From the NCBI RefSeq assembly GCF_029958925.1, contig NZ_CP124616.1, positions 3,658,001-3,722,000 on the forward strand: a DNA stretch of 64,000 bases. The letters run 5' to 3'. Of the stretch, positions 53,042 through 62,410 are shown piece after piece (positions within the stretch are counted from its first letter, which is position 1; every line of letters starts with the position of its first letter). Under the pieces are notes generated by a model that was given only the letters and a program-made list of their open reading frames with translations, made no database searches and had not been told where the DNA came from. The DNA comes from Tropicibacter oceani (lineage in GTDB: Bacteria; Pseudomonadota; Alphaproteobacteria; Rhodobacterales; Rhodobacteraceae). Made by a program: the position numbers and the translations under genes.

Positions 53042-55170
53042 TGTCTGGCAATTCGATCCGCGATACCTTCTTCGAGGAATGCGAAGAACTTCTCGAAGCC
53101 CTGGTCGAGGGACTGGCCCTCATGGAGGAATCGCCTGATGACACGGAAGTCGTCAACGCGGTCTTCCGGTCCGTGCATTCGATCAAGGGTGGCGCCGGTG
53201 CCTTTGCGCTGACCCGGCTTGTCAATTTCGCGCATACCTTTGAAACCGTCATGGACAAGGTGCGCGATCGTGAACTCAGCGTGGATGAAAAGCTGATCGG
53301 CCTGTTCCATCGGTCCGGCGACATGCTGAACGACCTGGTCGCCTCGGCCCGCGACGAAACCGACCTGGACGAAAGCGCCGAAACCACCCTGATCAAAGAG
53401 CTTGAGGATTACCTTGGCCCCGAGGCGGTCGAGGAGGAATTCAGCTTTGAGGCGATGACCCTGGACATTGGCGGCCCCCCGCCGCTGGGCCTGGACCTGC
53501 CCGAGGATCTGGCCGACGGCGAAAGGCTGTTCCGGATCACCTTTCGCCCGCGCAAGTCGCTGTATGAAAACGGTCACGAACCGCTTTTGATCTTTGACGC
53601 CCTGGCCGAACTGGGCCAGCTCAAATCCACGGTCGATTTGTCCGACCTGCCCGAATTCGACGCATTCGATCCGTCTGATTCCGTGCTGTCCTGGGCGCTT
53701 GAACTGACCACCGCCGAGCCGGAGACGACGCTGCACGAGGTCTTTGAATTCGTCGAAGGGCTGTGCGATCTGGAAATCGCCGTCGATGCGGATGCCGCGC
53801 CTTCTGTTCTGGCGGCGCCCAACGCGCTCCCTCCGCTTCAGGATCCGGAACCCACGGCAAAAAAGCCTGAGGCCGCGGCTTCCTCCAAGGCAGCCGAGGT
53901 CGGGAAACCGGCATCGTCCGCCGCGGCGCAATCCAAGGAATCCCGCGGCCCCAAGCCAACCCTGCGCGTCGATCTGGACCGGGTCGACCGCCTGATCAAC
54001 ACGGTTGGCGAACTGATCATCAACCAGGCCATGATTTCCCAGCGAATCGAGGAGCTTGACCTGCCGACCGTGGCGCATCTGACGAACGAGCTCGAAGCCT
54101 ACAAGCTGCTGGCGCGCGACATCCAGGAAGGCGTCATGGCGATCCGCGCCCAGCCCGTGAAACCGCTGTTCCAGCGCATGTCCCGCATCGTGCGCGAGGC
54201 ATCCGATGCCACCGGCAAGAAATCCAAGCTGGTGACTGTGGGCGATTCCACCGAAGTCGACAAGACGGTGATCGAACGTCTGGCCGATCCGCTGACTCAC
54301 ATGGTGCGCAACGCCGTCGACCATGGGCTCGAAAGCCCGGCCGACCGGGCTGCGGCAGGCAAGGATGCCACCGGCACCATCCGGCTCTCGGCGTCGCACC
54401 GCTCGGGCAGCGTGTTCATCGAAATCGCCGACGATGGCGCCGGCCTGAACCGCGAACGCATCCTGGCCAAGGCCGTCGAAAAGGGGTTGGTCGCCGCCGA
54501 TGCCGAACTGTCGGAACCCGAGATCGACAACCTCTTGTTCCTGCCCGGGTTTTCGACCGCAGGCCAGGTGTCCAACCTGTCCGGGCGCGGTGTCGGCATG
54601 GACGTCGTCAAGAACGCCGTGCAGGCGCTGGGTGGTCGCGTTTCGATCAGCTCGACGCCGGGGAAGGGCACGACCTTCACGATCGTGCTGCCCCTGACCC
54701 TTGCGGTCATGGACGGTTTCGTGATCGCCGTCGCCGATCAGACCATGGTCATTCCGATCGCCTCGATCCTGGAAACCATCCGACCCAGCGCCCGCGACAT
54801 CCATATCATCGGCACCGACAGCGAAGTGGTCAGTGTCCGCGGCTCGTACGTGCCGATTGTCGATGTGGCCCAGTCGTTGGGGTTGGCCGACAAACCCGAA
54901 CGGGCGCAGACCGGTATCCTGTTGCTGGTGTCGACGGAAACCAACGGGCTGACCGCGCTGCGGGTGTCCTCGATCCACGACCAGCGGCAGGTCGTGATCA
55001 AAAGTCTTGAGAGCAATTACACCGCAATCCCCGGGGTTTCGGCCGCCACCATCCTGGGGGATGGCAAGATCGCGCTGATCCTCGATCCCGAAGAACTGAT
55101 CCGCCTTGGCCACATCACCGGAACGGATCTCATGGCACAACAGAGCAGAATGGAGCTTCGTCATGGCTGA
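53041..55170 (+). CDS. cheA: Chemotaxis histidine kinase CheA
   Basis: A 709-residue kinase: HPt domain at residues ~1-105 with phospho-His46 in VHSIKGGAGAF, a poorly conserved central region with an acidic, Ala/Pro-rich linker (about 260-310), dimerisation and ATP-binding domains with N-box HMVRNAVDHGLE near 420 and GRGVGMDVV near 515, and a C-terminal CheW-like domain from about residue 565. Phosphorylates both CheYs. First residue overlaps the cheY stop. Confidence 0.96.
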   Translation: MSGNSIRDTFFEECEELLEALVEGLALMEESPDDTEVVNAVFRSVHSIKGGAGAFALTRLVNFAHTFETVMDKVRDRELSVDEKLIGLFHRSGDMLNDLVASARDETDLDESAETTLIKELEDYLGPEAVEEEFSFEAMTLDIGGPPPLGLDLPEDLADGERLFRITFRPRKSLYENGHEPLLIFDALAELGQLKSTVDLSDLPEFDAFDPSDSVLSWALELTTAEPETTLHEVFEFVEGLCDLEIAVDADAAPSVLAAPNALPPLQDPEPTAKKPEAAASSKAAEVGKPASSAAAQSKESRGPKPTLRVDLDRVDRLINTVGELIINQAMISQRIEELDLPTVAHLTNELEAYKLLARDIQEGVMAIRAQPVKPLFQRMSRIVREASDATGKKSKLVTVGDSTEVDKTVIERLADPLTHMVRNAVDHGLESPADRAAAGKDATGTIRLSASHRSGSVFIEIADDGAGLNRERILAKAVEKGLVAADAELSEPEIDNLLFLPGFSTAGQVSNLSGRGVGMDVVKNAVQALGGRVSISSTPGKGTTFTIVLPLTLAVMDGFVIAVADQTMVIPIASILETIRPSARDIHIIGTDSEVVSVRGSYVPIVDVAQSLGLADKPERAQTGILLLVSTETNGLTALRVSSIHDQRQVVIKSLESNYTAIPGVSAATILGDGKIALILDPEELIRLGHITGTDLMAQQSRMELRHG

Positions 55171-55627
55171 AGCAGCAGAAGTCCGCAACGACTCGCAGTT
55201 CGAATTCATCACCTTCTCTGCGGGCGGGCAGAGTTTCTGCCTCGAGATCACGCAGATCCGGGAAATCCGGCGCTGGACCCCGGTCACCGCCTTGCCGCAC
55301 ACGCCCAAGGACGTGCTTGGCGTCATGAACCTGCGCGGCGCGGTGATCCCGATCTTTGACCTTGCGGCACGCTTTGGCCTGGGCGCGACGCCGGCGAACG
55401 AACGCAATGTCGTCATCGTTGCAGCGGTTGGCGGCACAACCATCGGCCTTTTGGTCGAATCCGTCTCGGAGATCCTGTCGGTGGAAAAATCCGCCATTCA
55501 GGAAACCCCCGACATCAAATCGGACGCAACCAAGCACAGCATCCTGGGCATGATCTCGGTCGATGAATCGATGGTGCGGGTGGTCAATCTGGATGCGGTT
55601 CTGGACGCGGGCAAAGGCGCTTCTTGA
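55163..55627 (+). CDS. cheW: Chemotaxis coupling protein CheW
   Basis: A 154-residue CheW: EFITFSAGGQSFCLEITQI is strand 1-2, VLGVMNLRGAVIPIFDLAAR is the RGxxxPxxDL core. It couples CheA to chemoreceptors, none of which is encoded in this window. Start overlaps the cheA stop by eight bases; the cheR start overlaps its own stop. Confidence 0.95.
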   Translation: MAEAAEVRNDSQFEFITFSAGGQSFCLEITQIREIRRWTPVTALPHTPKDVLGVMNLRGAVIPIFDLAARFGLGATPANERNVVIVAAVGGTTIGLLVESVSEILSVEKSAIQETPDIKSDATKHSILGMISVDESMVRVVNLDAVLDAGKGAS

Positions 55628-56508
55628 TGACCCAGCTGGTCGGAACACCAGGCGCGGCAGACGTGCCCTTCAGCGATGAGGACTTTCAGGCCCTCGCCAC
55701 ATTGGCGCGCCGGGAATTCGGGCTGAACCTGGCGCAAAGCAAAAAGCCGCTGGTCTATTCGCGCCTGTCGCGACGCCTGAAGGCGCGCAAGATCGCCGGC
55801 TTTTCCGAATACATGAAACTGCTGGACAAGGGCGATGATGATTCCGAACGGATGGAGCTGATTTCTGCCCTGACGACCAATGTCACCAATTTCTTCCGCG
55901 AGGATCATCATTTTCAGATGCTGCGCAAGGATGTCCTGCCGGCCTGCGCCGATCGCGCCCGGAACGGCAAGCGCCTGCGCATCTGGTCGGCCGGCTGTTC
56001 CTCCGGTCAAGAGGCCTATTGCATCGCCATGTCCCTGCTCGATGTCTTTCCCGAGGCCCACAACCACGACGCCAAGATCCTGGCCACGGACATCGACCCG
56101 CAAATCGTCGCCAAGGCCAAGACCGGGCGCTATGCGCCAGAGGACGCCGCCGCGATCCCCGAGGCCTATCGCAAGAAATGGGTGACCACCGCGACGGGTG
56201 GCAAACCGGCGCTTTCGATGTCCGACGACCTGCGCCGTCTGATCACCTTTGCCGAGCTGAACCTGATTTCCCAATGGCCGTTCCAGGGACCGTTCGACGC
56301 GATCTTCTGCCGAAACGTGGCGATCTATTTCGATCAGGAAACCCAGCAGGCATTGTGGCAGCGCTTTTGCGATTTGCTCATGCCCGGCGGGTATCTGTTC
56401 ATCGGACATTCGGAACGGATCACCGGCCCCGCCACCAGCGTCCTCAGGGGCGTTGGCATCACCAGCTACCAGAAAACCGCGACCGCAACAGCCGCACAAC
56501 CTCGATAG
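55627..56508 (+). CDS. cheR: Chemotaxis methyltransferase CheR
   Basis: A 293-residue SAM-dependent methyltransferase that methylates receptor glutamates. IWSAGCSSGQEAYCIAM (residues ~119-135) is the conserved SAM-binding motif and FCRNVAIYFDQETQ the second. The N-terminal helical domain contacts the receptor. ATG at 55627 overlaps the cheW stop (ATGA); a TTG three bases upstream is an alternative. Confidence 0.95.
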   Translation: MTQLVGTPGAADVPFSDEDFQALATLARREFGLNLAQSKKPLVYSRLSRRLKARKIAGFSEYMKLLDKGDDDSERMELISALTTNVTNFFREDHHFQMLRKDVLPACADRARNGKRLRIWSAGCSSGQEAYCIAMSLLDVFPEAHNHDAKILATDIDPQIVAKAKTGRYAPEDAAAIPEAYRKKWVTTATGGKPALSMSDDLRRLITFAELNLISQWPFQGPFDAIFCRNVAIYFDQETQQALWQRFCDLLMPGGYLFIGHSERITGPATSVLRGVGITSYQKTATATAAQPR

Positions 56509-56517
56509 GAGAGCAAC

Positions 56518-56904
56518 ATGGGTTTGAAAGAATCCCTTAGAATTATGGTGGTCGACGACATGGCGACCAGCCGCGGCCTGATCACCCAGGCGCTCGATGA
56601 CATCGGGATCAAGAACTACATCACCGAAAACGACGGCAGCCGCGCACTGGAACGGCTGTCCACGACGCCGGTCCACCTGGTCCTGTCGGACTTCAACATG
56701 CCCGGGCTGGACGGCCTCGGTCTGCTCAAGGCCGTCCGTACCGCGCCATCTACGCAAAAGATGGGGTTCATCCTGGTGACCGGGCGCCCGACCCCGGAGA
56801 TCGTCAATGAGGCAAGGCGGCTGGGGTTGAACAACATGATCAAGAAACCCTTTACATCCGCTTCGATGAAGCAATGCATCGAAAGTGTCGTGGGGCGCCT
56901 ATGA
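56518..56904 (+). CDS. cheY: Second CheY-type response regulator
   Basis: A 128-residue receiver domain: VVDDMATSRGLI (acidic pair), phosphorylatable Asp in LVLSDFNMPGLDG, Thr in LVTGRP, Lys in NMIKKPF. It complements the first CheY; two CheYs in one operon fit a motor-binding regulator plus phosphate-sink model of alphaproteobacteria. Its stop overlaps the next small ORF by four bases. Confidence 0.92.
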   Translation: MGLKESLRIMVVDDMATSRGLITQALDDIGIKNYITENDGSRALERLSTTPVHLVLSDFNMPGLDGLGLLKAVRTAPSTQKMGFILVTGRPTPEIVNEARRLGLNNMIKKPFTSASMKQCIESVVGRL

Positions 56905-57260
56905 CCGGGTCGGGGGCAGAACTGCAACCGCTGTCCGTCGCCAGCGGCCGCGTGGCAGCCGAGCTGCGCGGCCTGCAGGACCGCATTGCACGGCTCGAGG
57001 ACACGCTTGAATCGTTGTACCAGAACCCCGCGGTCAAACTGGACGGGCATTCCATCGGCACGCTTCAGGATGTGGACTTTTTGTTGCAGTCCATCACGGC
57101 CCTGTCCAACTATCTGGAACGGCTGTCGATGCTGACCACGGTCGATGGGCAGGTCTGCGTCAAGGATGCGATATCCGCCATCACCTTGCGCGACATGGCT
57201 GCGCGCCTGCGCGGAGCCGAGGTCAAACGCGAACAAACGCAACACGCGGAACTGTTCTGA
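56901..57260 (+). CDS. Small helical chemotaxis-operon protein, unknown
   Basis: A 119-residue, predominantly helical protein, with a heptad-like region (RVAAELRGLQDRIARLEDTL, residues about 16-35) predicted as coiled coil. Not recognised. Its ATG overlaps the cheY2 stop (ATGA) and it precedes cheB by 94 bases. CheS/CheT-like small partners are known in rhizobial che operons; whether this is one is inferred only from its position. Confidence 0.7.
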   Translation: MTGSGAELQPLSVASGRVAAELRGLQDRIARLEDTLESLYQNPAVKLDGHSIGTLQDVDFLLQSITALSNYLERLSMLTTVDGQVCVKDAISAITLRDMAARLRGAEVKREQTQHAELF

Positions 57261-57354
57261 TCACCGAACGGTCTTTGCCGGTCGAAAACGGCCGCCTTCG
57301 CAATCGGTCAGTCAGGGCATCGCTCCAGGACCACAGCCTTCTAGAGGATCAATC

Positions 57355-58395
57355 GTGACGACAAAGTCGACAATTGTAGCGATTCCGGAGCCTGTCCAGC
57401 GAAACCGTCTGGCATCCGTGGTGGATCGCCTGGCGGATTTTCGGGTGATTGCCTGCACCGCCGACTTGATGAACACCTACAACGAAGTCGAAGCAAACCT
57501 GCCAAAGGTCGTCCTGATTTCCAGCGGCCTTGCCAGGCTTCCGGAATTCGAAGTCATGCGGGCGCTGTTTTCGGCCCTGGATGTGCGCTGGCTTGTGGTC
57601 ACGGACAGGGATCAGGGCGCGGACCTGCACCGCACGGTTTCGCCCGGCAACCCCATGGGGTCCGAGTTATTCGCGGTGCCCGCCACCGCCAGCCCCGAGA
57701 TGATCGCCGATCAGTTGCGCAGCCTGACCAGCGCGGGTCCCGCCAGACCGGTGCCTGTCGCGGCCAAGCCCAGCCCGCCGCCCCCGGCGCCCGTCAAGGC
57801 GATACCCGACGCTGACCGGATCATCGTGATCGGCTCCAGCACCGGGGGGGTCGATGCCCTGATCTCCGTCCTGTCCAATTTTCAGCCCGATTGCCCGCCG
57901 ACATTGATCGTGCAGCACACGGGCCTTGGCTTTGGCGACAGCCTTGCGGGGCTTTTGAACCGGCAATGCGCGGCGCGCGTGACGCTGGCCAGCGGCACGC
58001 ACGAGCTGCGCCGGGGTGAAATCCTGATCGGGGCAGGCATCCGTGCCCACCTGGTGCTGGACAAGACCAATCCGCGGCGTGCGACCATGGAACAAGGCCC
58101 CCCTGTGTCGGGCCACCTGCCCTCGGTCGACGTCCTGTTCCGCTCGGCCGTGCCCTTTGCGAAAAAGGTATCGGCGGCCATCCTGACCGGAATGGGGCGC
58201 GACGGCGCCGAGGGGCTCAAGGAACTGCGCGACGCCGGCGCCCGCACCATCGCGCAGAACCAGGCGACCTCGGTCGTCTATGGAATGCCCCGCGCCGCCG
58301 TCGAACTGGGCGCCGCCGAGGTCAGCCTGCCGCTGAACCGCATTGGGCCCAGCCTTCTGGCCCCTTCCAAATCCAGACACGAGGCGCACCACTGA
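57355..58395 (+). CDS. cheB: Chemotaxis methylesterase CheB with degenerate receiver
   Basis: A 346-residue protein-glutamate methylesterase. The C-terminal catalytic domain is intact: Ser in IGSSTGGVD, His in LIVQHTG and Asp in LTGMGRDGAEG. The N-terminal ~120 residues keep a receiver-like fold but lack its chemistry: the acidic pair strand reads VAIPEPVQR, and the phospho-acceptor strand reads PKVVLISSGL with Ser in place of Asp. Phosphorylation by CheA therefore seems impossible. The start is a GTG at 57355 behind AGAGGA. Coupled to cheD by one base. Confidence 0.9.
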   Translation: MTTKSTIVAIPEPVQRNRLASVVDRLADFRVIACTADLMNTYNEVEANLPKVVLISSGLARLPEFEVMRALFSALDVRWLVVTDRDQGADLHRTVSPGNPMGSELFAVPATASPEMIADQLRSLTSAGPARPVPVAAKPSPPPPAPVKAIPDADRIIVIGSSTGGVDALISVLSNFQPDCPPTLIVQHTGLGFGDSLAGLLNRQCAARVTLASGTHELRRGEILIGAGIRAHLVLDKTNPRRATMEQGPPVSGHLPSVDVLFRSAVPFAKKVSAAILTGMGRDGAEGLKELRDAGARTIAQNQATSVVYGMPRAAVELGAAEVSLPLNRIGPSLLAPSKSRHEAHH

Positions 58396-58925
58396 TGCAG
58401 ACACAAGAAACCCTCATCAACGTGATCCAGGGCGATTATGTCATCAGCACCGACCCGAACGCCGTCCTGACCACGGTTCTTGGGTCCTGTATCGCCGTGT
58501 GCCTGTGCGATCCGGTGCTCAAGGCCGGCGGCATGAACCATTTCCTTTTGCCCGAAGGCGACGCCAGCAATGCCGGCAATGTGCGCTATGGCGCCAATGC
58601 CATGGAATTGCTGATCAACGGCCTGCTGAAAAAAGGCGCCGAACGTCACCGGCTCGAGGCCAAGATCTTTGGCGGCGCAAAGATGATGTGCAACCTGCGC
58701 AACATCGGCGCATCCAATGCCGCCTTTGCCCACAAGTTCCTGAAGGACGAGGGGATTCCCTGCCTCGCCGAAAGCGTCGGCGGTACCTCGGCGCGGCGCA
58801 TCCGGTTCTGGCCGACCACCGGGCTGGTCCGGCAGTTACTGGTGCAGGGCAACATAGACCAGGTCGCCCCGGTCAAACCCGTCGCGCCGCCCGTCAAGAC
58901 ACCCGAGGACATCCTGTTGTTCTGA
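58395..58925 (+). CDS. cheD: Chemoreceptor glutamine deamidase CheD
   Basis: A 176-residue cysteine deamidase: Cys32 in LTTVLGSCIAVC and His49 in GGMNHFLLP form the active dyad, with a Thr (T26) in the typical place. It converts receptor Gln to Glu and in some bacteria binds CheC. ATG 58395 overlaps the last base of cheB. Last gene of the operon. Confidence 0.93.
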   Translation: MQTQETLINVIQGDYVISTDPNAVLTTVLGSCIAVCLCDPVLKAGGMNHFLLPEGDASNAGNVRYGANAMELLINGLLKKGAERHRLEAKIFGGAKMMCNLRNIGASNAAFAHKFLKDEGIPCLAESVGGTSARRIRFWPTTGLVRQLLVQGNIDQVAPVKPVAPPVKTPEDILLF

Positions 58926-59057
58926 CCGCGCACGCCGGCCAAGCAGGCAAATCCCGATCATGCGACATGACGGACCGGCGACAATCACGCCCGCCTTGTG
59001 GCATTCCTGTCCTGCAGCTGCGGCGATCGGCGCCGCGACTTCAGGAAAGGCGTGACC

Positions 59058-61214
59058 ATGCACCCCAGTCTGCCGTTCACCCGTGATCTCGTGTTTGTCG
59101 GCGGTGGCCATACCCATGCGCTGGTCCTGCGCAAATGGGGTATGTCGCCCCTGCCCGGCGTACGCCTGACGGTCATCAACCCCGGGCCGACTGCGCCCTA
59201 TTCGGGGATGCTGCCCGGCTTTCTGGCCGGTCACTACGACCGCGAGGCGCTGGATATCGACCTGATCCGGCTGGCGCGTTTTGCCCAGGCCCGGGTGATC
59301 CTGGGCGCAGCGCAGGGGATCGACCTGCAAAAACGCGAAATCCACGTGCCCGGCCGCCCGCCCATCGGCTATGACCTGGCCTCGATCGACATCGGCATCA
59401 CCAGCCGCATGCCGACCCTGCCCGGCTTTGCCGAACATGCGGTTCCGGCCAAGCCGCTGGGCACCTTTGCCGCCCGCTGGGCCGATTTTCGCAAGACCGC
59501 CGGTGCGGCCTCGATTGCCGTCATCGGCGGCGGCGTCGCCGGGGCGGAAATCGCCATGGCGCTGGCCCACGCCATGCGCCGCGATGGTCGCCGCGCCCGG
59601 GTCTGGCTGATCGATCGCGGCACGGCGCTTGCAGCCTTGCGCCCCCCGGCGGCGGCCCGGCTGCGCAAGGCGCTGATCGCCGAGGATGTGACCTTGCTTG
59701 AACAGACACAGATCACGCGGGTGACCGCGCAGGGGCTGGAACTGACCAATGGCGAGAAGATCGAGGCGCAGTTCATCACCGGTGCGGCCGGGGCCCTGCC
59801 CCATGGTTGGCTGGCGGACACCGGTCTGGCGCATGAACAGGGCTTCGTCACCGTCGACGCGACGTTGCGCAGCTCGGACCCGCAGGTTTTCGCGGTCGGC
59901 GATTGCGCCCACATGCAACATGCCCCCCGCCCCAAGGCCGGGGTCTATGCCGTCCGCCAGGCGCCGATCCTGTTCGAAAACCTGCAAAGCCTGCTGGCTG
60001 GCAAGACCACCCTGCGCCCCTATCAGCCGCAGGACGACTATCTCAAGCTGATCTCGCTTGGCGAAAAATCCGCACTTGCCGACCGTTTTGGCGTCACGCT
60101 GTCCGGCCCCGTCATGTGGCGCTGGAAAGACCATATCGACCAGACATTCATGCAAGGGTTCCGCAGCCTGCCGCAGATGGCTCCGCCGCCCCTGCCCGAC
60201 CGCCATGCCGCCGGCATGGCCGAGGCGATCGGCCCGAAACCGATGTGCGGCGGGTGCGGGTCCAAGGTGGGGCGCGATGCGCTGTCCCAGGCCCTGGCCG
60301 ATCTGCCAGAGCACGGCCGCGACGACGTAGTCAGCGTCAAGGGCGACGATGCCGCCATGCTGAAAACCGGCGGCGCGCGGCAGGTCATCAGCACCGATCA
60401 CCTGCGCGCCATGATGCCCGACCCCGTCCTGATGACCCGCATCGCCGCCATCCACGCGCTGGGGGACATCTGGGCCATGGGCGCCGCGCCGCAGGCCGCC
60501 ACCGCAACGATCATCCTGCCCCGCATGGCGCCGGCGCTGGCCCGCCGCAGCCTGTCGGAAATCATGCAGGCCGCGCATGAGGTCATGCATGACGCGGGCG
60601 CGGCCATCGTCGGCGGCCATACCTCGCTTGGCTCGGAGCTGACGATCGGCTTTACCGTCACAGGCCTGTGCGAAAAAGACCCGATCACCCTGGCCGGCGC
60701 CCGCCCCGGCGACACCCTGATCCTGACCAAGCCGATCGGCTCGGGCGTGTTGATGGCGGCGGAAATGGCCGGTCAGGCAAACGGCGACTGGGTCGCTGCC
60801 GCCTATGACGCGATGGTGCAGCCGCAGGCCCGGGCGGCGCAGATCCTGCGCGGCGCTTCGGCCATGACCGATGTCACCGGCTTTGGTCTGGCCGGTCACC
60901 TGCTGAACATCTGCGAGGCATCGCAGGTCGGCGCCGCCCTGTCGCTAAACGCCGTTCCGTTCCTGCAAGGCGCGCTCGAGCTATCGGAAAACGGCGTGCG
61001 CTCAACGCTTTACCCCGAAAACCGTGCCGCGCTGCCCTTTGTGCCGCAAAGCCCGCGCAGCGATCTTCTGTTCGATCCGCAAACCGCCGGTGGCCTTCTG
61101 GCCTGCCTGCCAACAGGCGCGCCCCAGGCCCTGCAGGCTCTGCGCCAGGCCGGGTACGAGGCCGCGATCATCGGCGAAATCACCGAGCACCCCGGCCAGA
61201 TGCTTATCCGCTGA
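59058..61214 (+). CDS. selD: Fused oxidoreductase - selenide, water dikinase (SelD)
   Basis: A 718-residue fusion. Residues ~1-375 are an NDH-II-like flavin/pyridine-nucleotide oxidoreductase: LVFVGGGHTHALV (11-23, FAD), AVIGGGVAGAEIA (154-166, NAD(P)H), VFAVGDCAHM (278-287). Residues ~390-718 are SelD, with MCGGCGSK (396-403): Cys400 and Lys403 match the catalytic Cys and Lys of SelD. The fusion makes selenophosphate from selenide and ATP; the oxidoreductase part may reduce the selenium supply. ATG 59058 follows AGGAAAGG. Overlaps mnmH by 11 bases. Confidence 0.93.
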   Translation: MHPSLPFTRDLVFVGGGHTHALVLRKWGMSPLPGVRLTVINPGPTAPYSGMLPGFLAGHYDREALDIDLIRLARFAQARVILGAAQGIDLQKREIHVPGRPPIGYDLASIDIGITSRMPTLPGFAEHAVPAKPLGTFAARWADFRKTAGAASIAVIGGGVAGAEIAMALAHAMRRDGRRARVWLIDRGTALAALRPPAAARLRKALIAEDVTLLEQTQITRVTAQGLELTNGEKIEAQFITGAAGALPHGWLADTGLAHEQGFVTVDATLRSSDPQVFAVGDCAHMQHAPRPKAGVYAVRQAPILFENLQSLLAGKTTLRPYQPQDDYLKLISLGEKSALADRFGVTLSGPVMWRWKDHIDQTFMQGFRSLPQMAPPPLPDRHAAGMAEAIGPKPMCGGCGSKVGRDALSQALADLPEHGRDDVVSVKGDDAAMLKTGGARQVISTDHLRAMMPDPVLMTRIAAIHALGDIWAMGAAPQAATATIILPRMAPALARRSLSEIMQAAHEVMHDAGAAIVGGHTSLGSELTIGFTVTGLCEKDPITLAGARPGDTLILTKPIGSGVLMAAEMAGQANGDWVAAAYDAMVQPQARAAQILRGASAMTDVTGFGLAGHLLNICEASQVGAALSLNAVPFLQGALELSENGVRSTLYPENRAALPFVPQSPRSDLLFDPQTAGGLLACLPTGAPQALQALRQAGYEAAIIGEITEHPGQMLIR

Positions 61215-62262
61215 TGCGCTGCACGGCCTGGGCAAGCCGCCCGGCCAGATCGGTCAGCGCCGCATCATCCAGGCTCTGTGTCGGGACCCGTTCGGCCACG
61301 CTTGGCGCGATGGCCCGCATCGACCGTTCATAGGCCGGATCATAGTGATCGGCGGCCAACGAGGCGCAAAGCCCCAGCCGGTCGTTGGCGGCAATCAGGC
61401 TGTCCCAATGGTCCACCAACGCATGGCCGCGGTGATAGCGCAGCGGCGCCAGCCGGGCGCGCAGCCGATCCGCATCGGCCAGGATATCCTCGTAAGCCTC
61501 GGCCAGGTAGCGCGCGCGCGCCTCGACCGGGGCGCTCACCTCGATCCAGGGGGCGCTTTTCATCGCGTCCCACAGGCTGGGCGGCAGGTTGATCTCTCCG
61601 ATCTTGCTGCTTTCCGCCTCGACCAGCACCGGCCTTGCCGGGTCAAGCGCGTGCAACTGACCGGCCAGGTCCGCCTCAAAGGCCTTCTGGCTGGGCTGCC
61701 CCCCCGGCATCCCCCCCAGCAAGGACCCGCGATGCCGCGCGATCCCCTCAAGGTCCAGCACCTGCACCCCCAGCGCCTGCAAACGCGGCAAAAGCGCAGT
61801 CTTGGCGGTGCCCGTATAGCCGCCCAGCTGGATCAGCCGGTGCGGCAACGGGTTGTCGTACAGCGCGGCGGTCACCAGCCGGCGAAAGGATTTGTAGCCG
61901 CCCTGGATGGTCTCTGACCGCCAGCCGATTTCGCGCAGCATCCAGGCGAACGACCCCGAGCGTTGCCCGCCGCGCCAGCAATAGACCAGCGGCCGCCAGT
62001 CGCCCTCGTGATGGGCCAGCGGTCCTTCGATATGCGCCGAGGCGTTGCGGAACACGAGGGCGGCGCCGATCTTGCGCGCCTTGAAGGGCGAAACCTGTTT
62101 GTACATGGTCCCGACGCGGGCGCGTTCCTCGTTGTCCAGCACCGGCAGGTTGATCGCCCCGGGCACATGATCCTCGGCGAATTCGGCAGGGCTGCGCACG
62201 TCGATGACCGTGTCAAAGTCGTGGTTCAGAAGGTCGCCAAGTGTTTCAAAGCAAAGAGCCAT
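61204..62262 (-). CDS. mnmH: tRNA 2-selenouridine synthase MnmH
   Basis: A 352-residue enzyme. The rhodanese domain has Cys95 in LVYCWRGGQRSG; the P-loop GYTGTAKT is at 148-155, a variant of GxxGxGK[ST] that I recall in alphaproteobacterial MnmH. It replaces sulfur in 2-thiouridine of tRNA(Lys/Glu/Gln) with selenium via selenophosphate, the product of the convergent SelD. ATG 62262 follows AAAGG; a longer frame to 62349 has no family similarity. Confidence 0.93.
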   Translation of the reverse strand: MALCFETLGDLLNHDFDTVIDVRSPAEFAEDHVPGAINLPVLDNEERARVGTMYKQVSPFKARKIGAALVFRNASAHIEGPLAHHEGDWRPLVYCWRGGQRSGSFAWMLREIGWRSETIQGGYKSFRRLVTAALYDNPLPHRLIQLGGYTGTAKTALLPRLQALGVQVLDLEGIARHRGSLLGGMPGGQPSQKAFEADLAGQLHALDPARPVLVEAESSKIGEINLPPSLWDAMKSAPWIEVSAPVEARARYLAEAYEDILADADRLRARLAPLRYHRGHALVDHWDSLIAANDRLGLCASLAADHYDPAYERSMRAIAPSVAERVPTQSLDDAALTDLAGRLAQAVQRISG

Positions 62263-62410
62263 GCTGCGCGGTTTACCTTTTAAGGGCGGCTTCCGGAAGG
62301 GCTGGCAACACGGAATATCATCAGAAGCAAAAAACGTCGAAAAAGGCACTGGACACCCGTTATCAGCTCGGCTATTCCGCCTGCACCCGAAGGGCGTCGC
62401 CCTTCCCCGT
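62263..62410. other. Gap between mnmH and tRNA-Phe, no gene seen
   Basis: These 148 bases hold the mnmH promoter on the minus strand and upstream sequence of tRNA-Phe. I see no further gene. Confidence 0.4.

Noticed and set aside
52753-55497. A 914-residue frame antisense to cheY/cheA/cheW
   Set aside because: Opposite clear chemotaxis genes, without domain signs; an effect of the GC-rich third codon position.
60232-60260. Selenocysteine (in-frame TGA) in SelD
   Set aside because: The catalytic position is a Cys codon (TGC) and the frame is fully open, so no recoding is needed.
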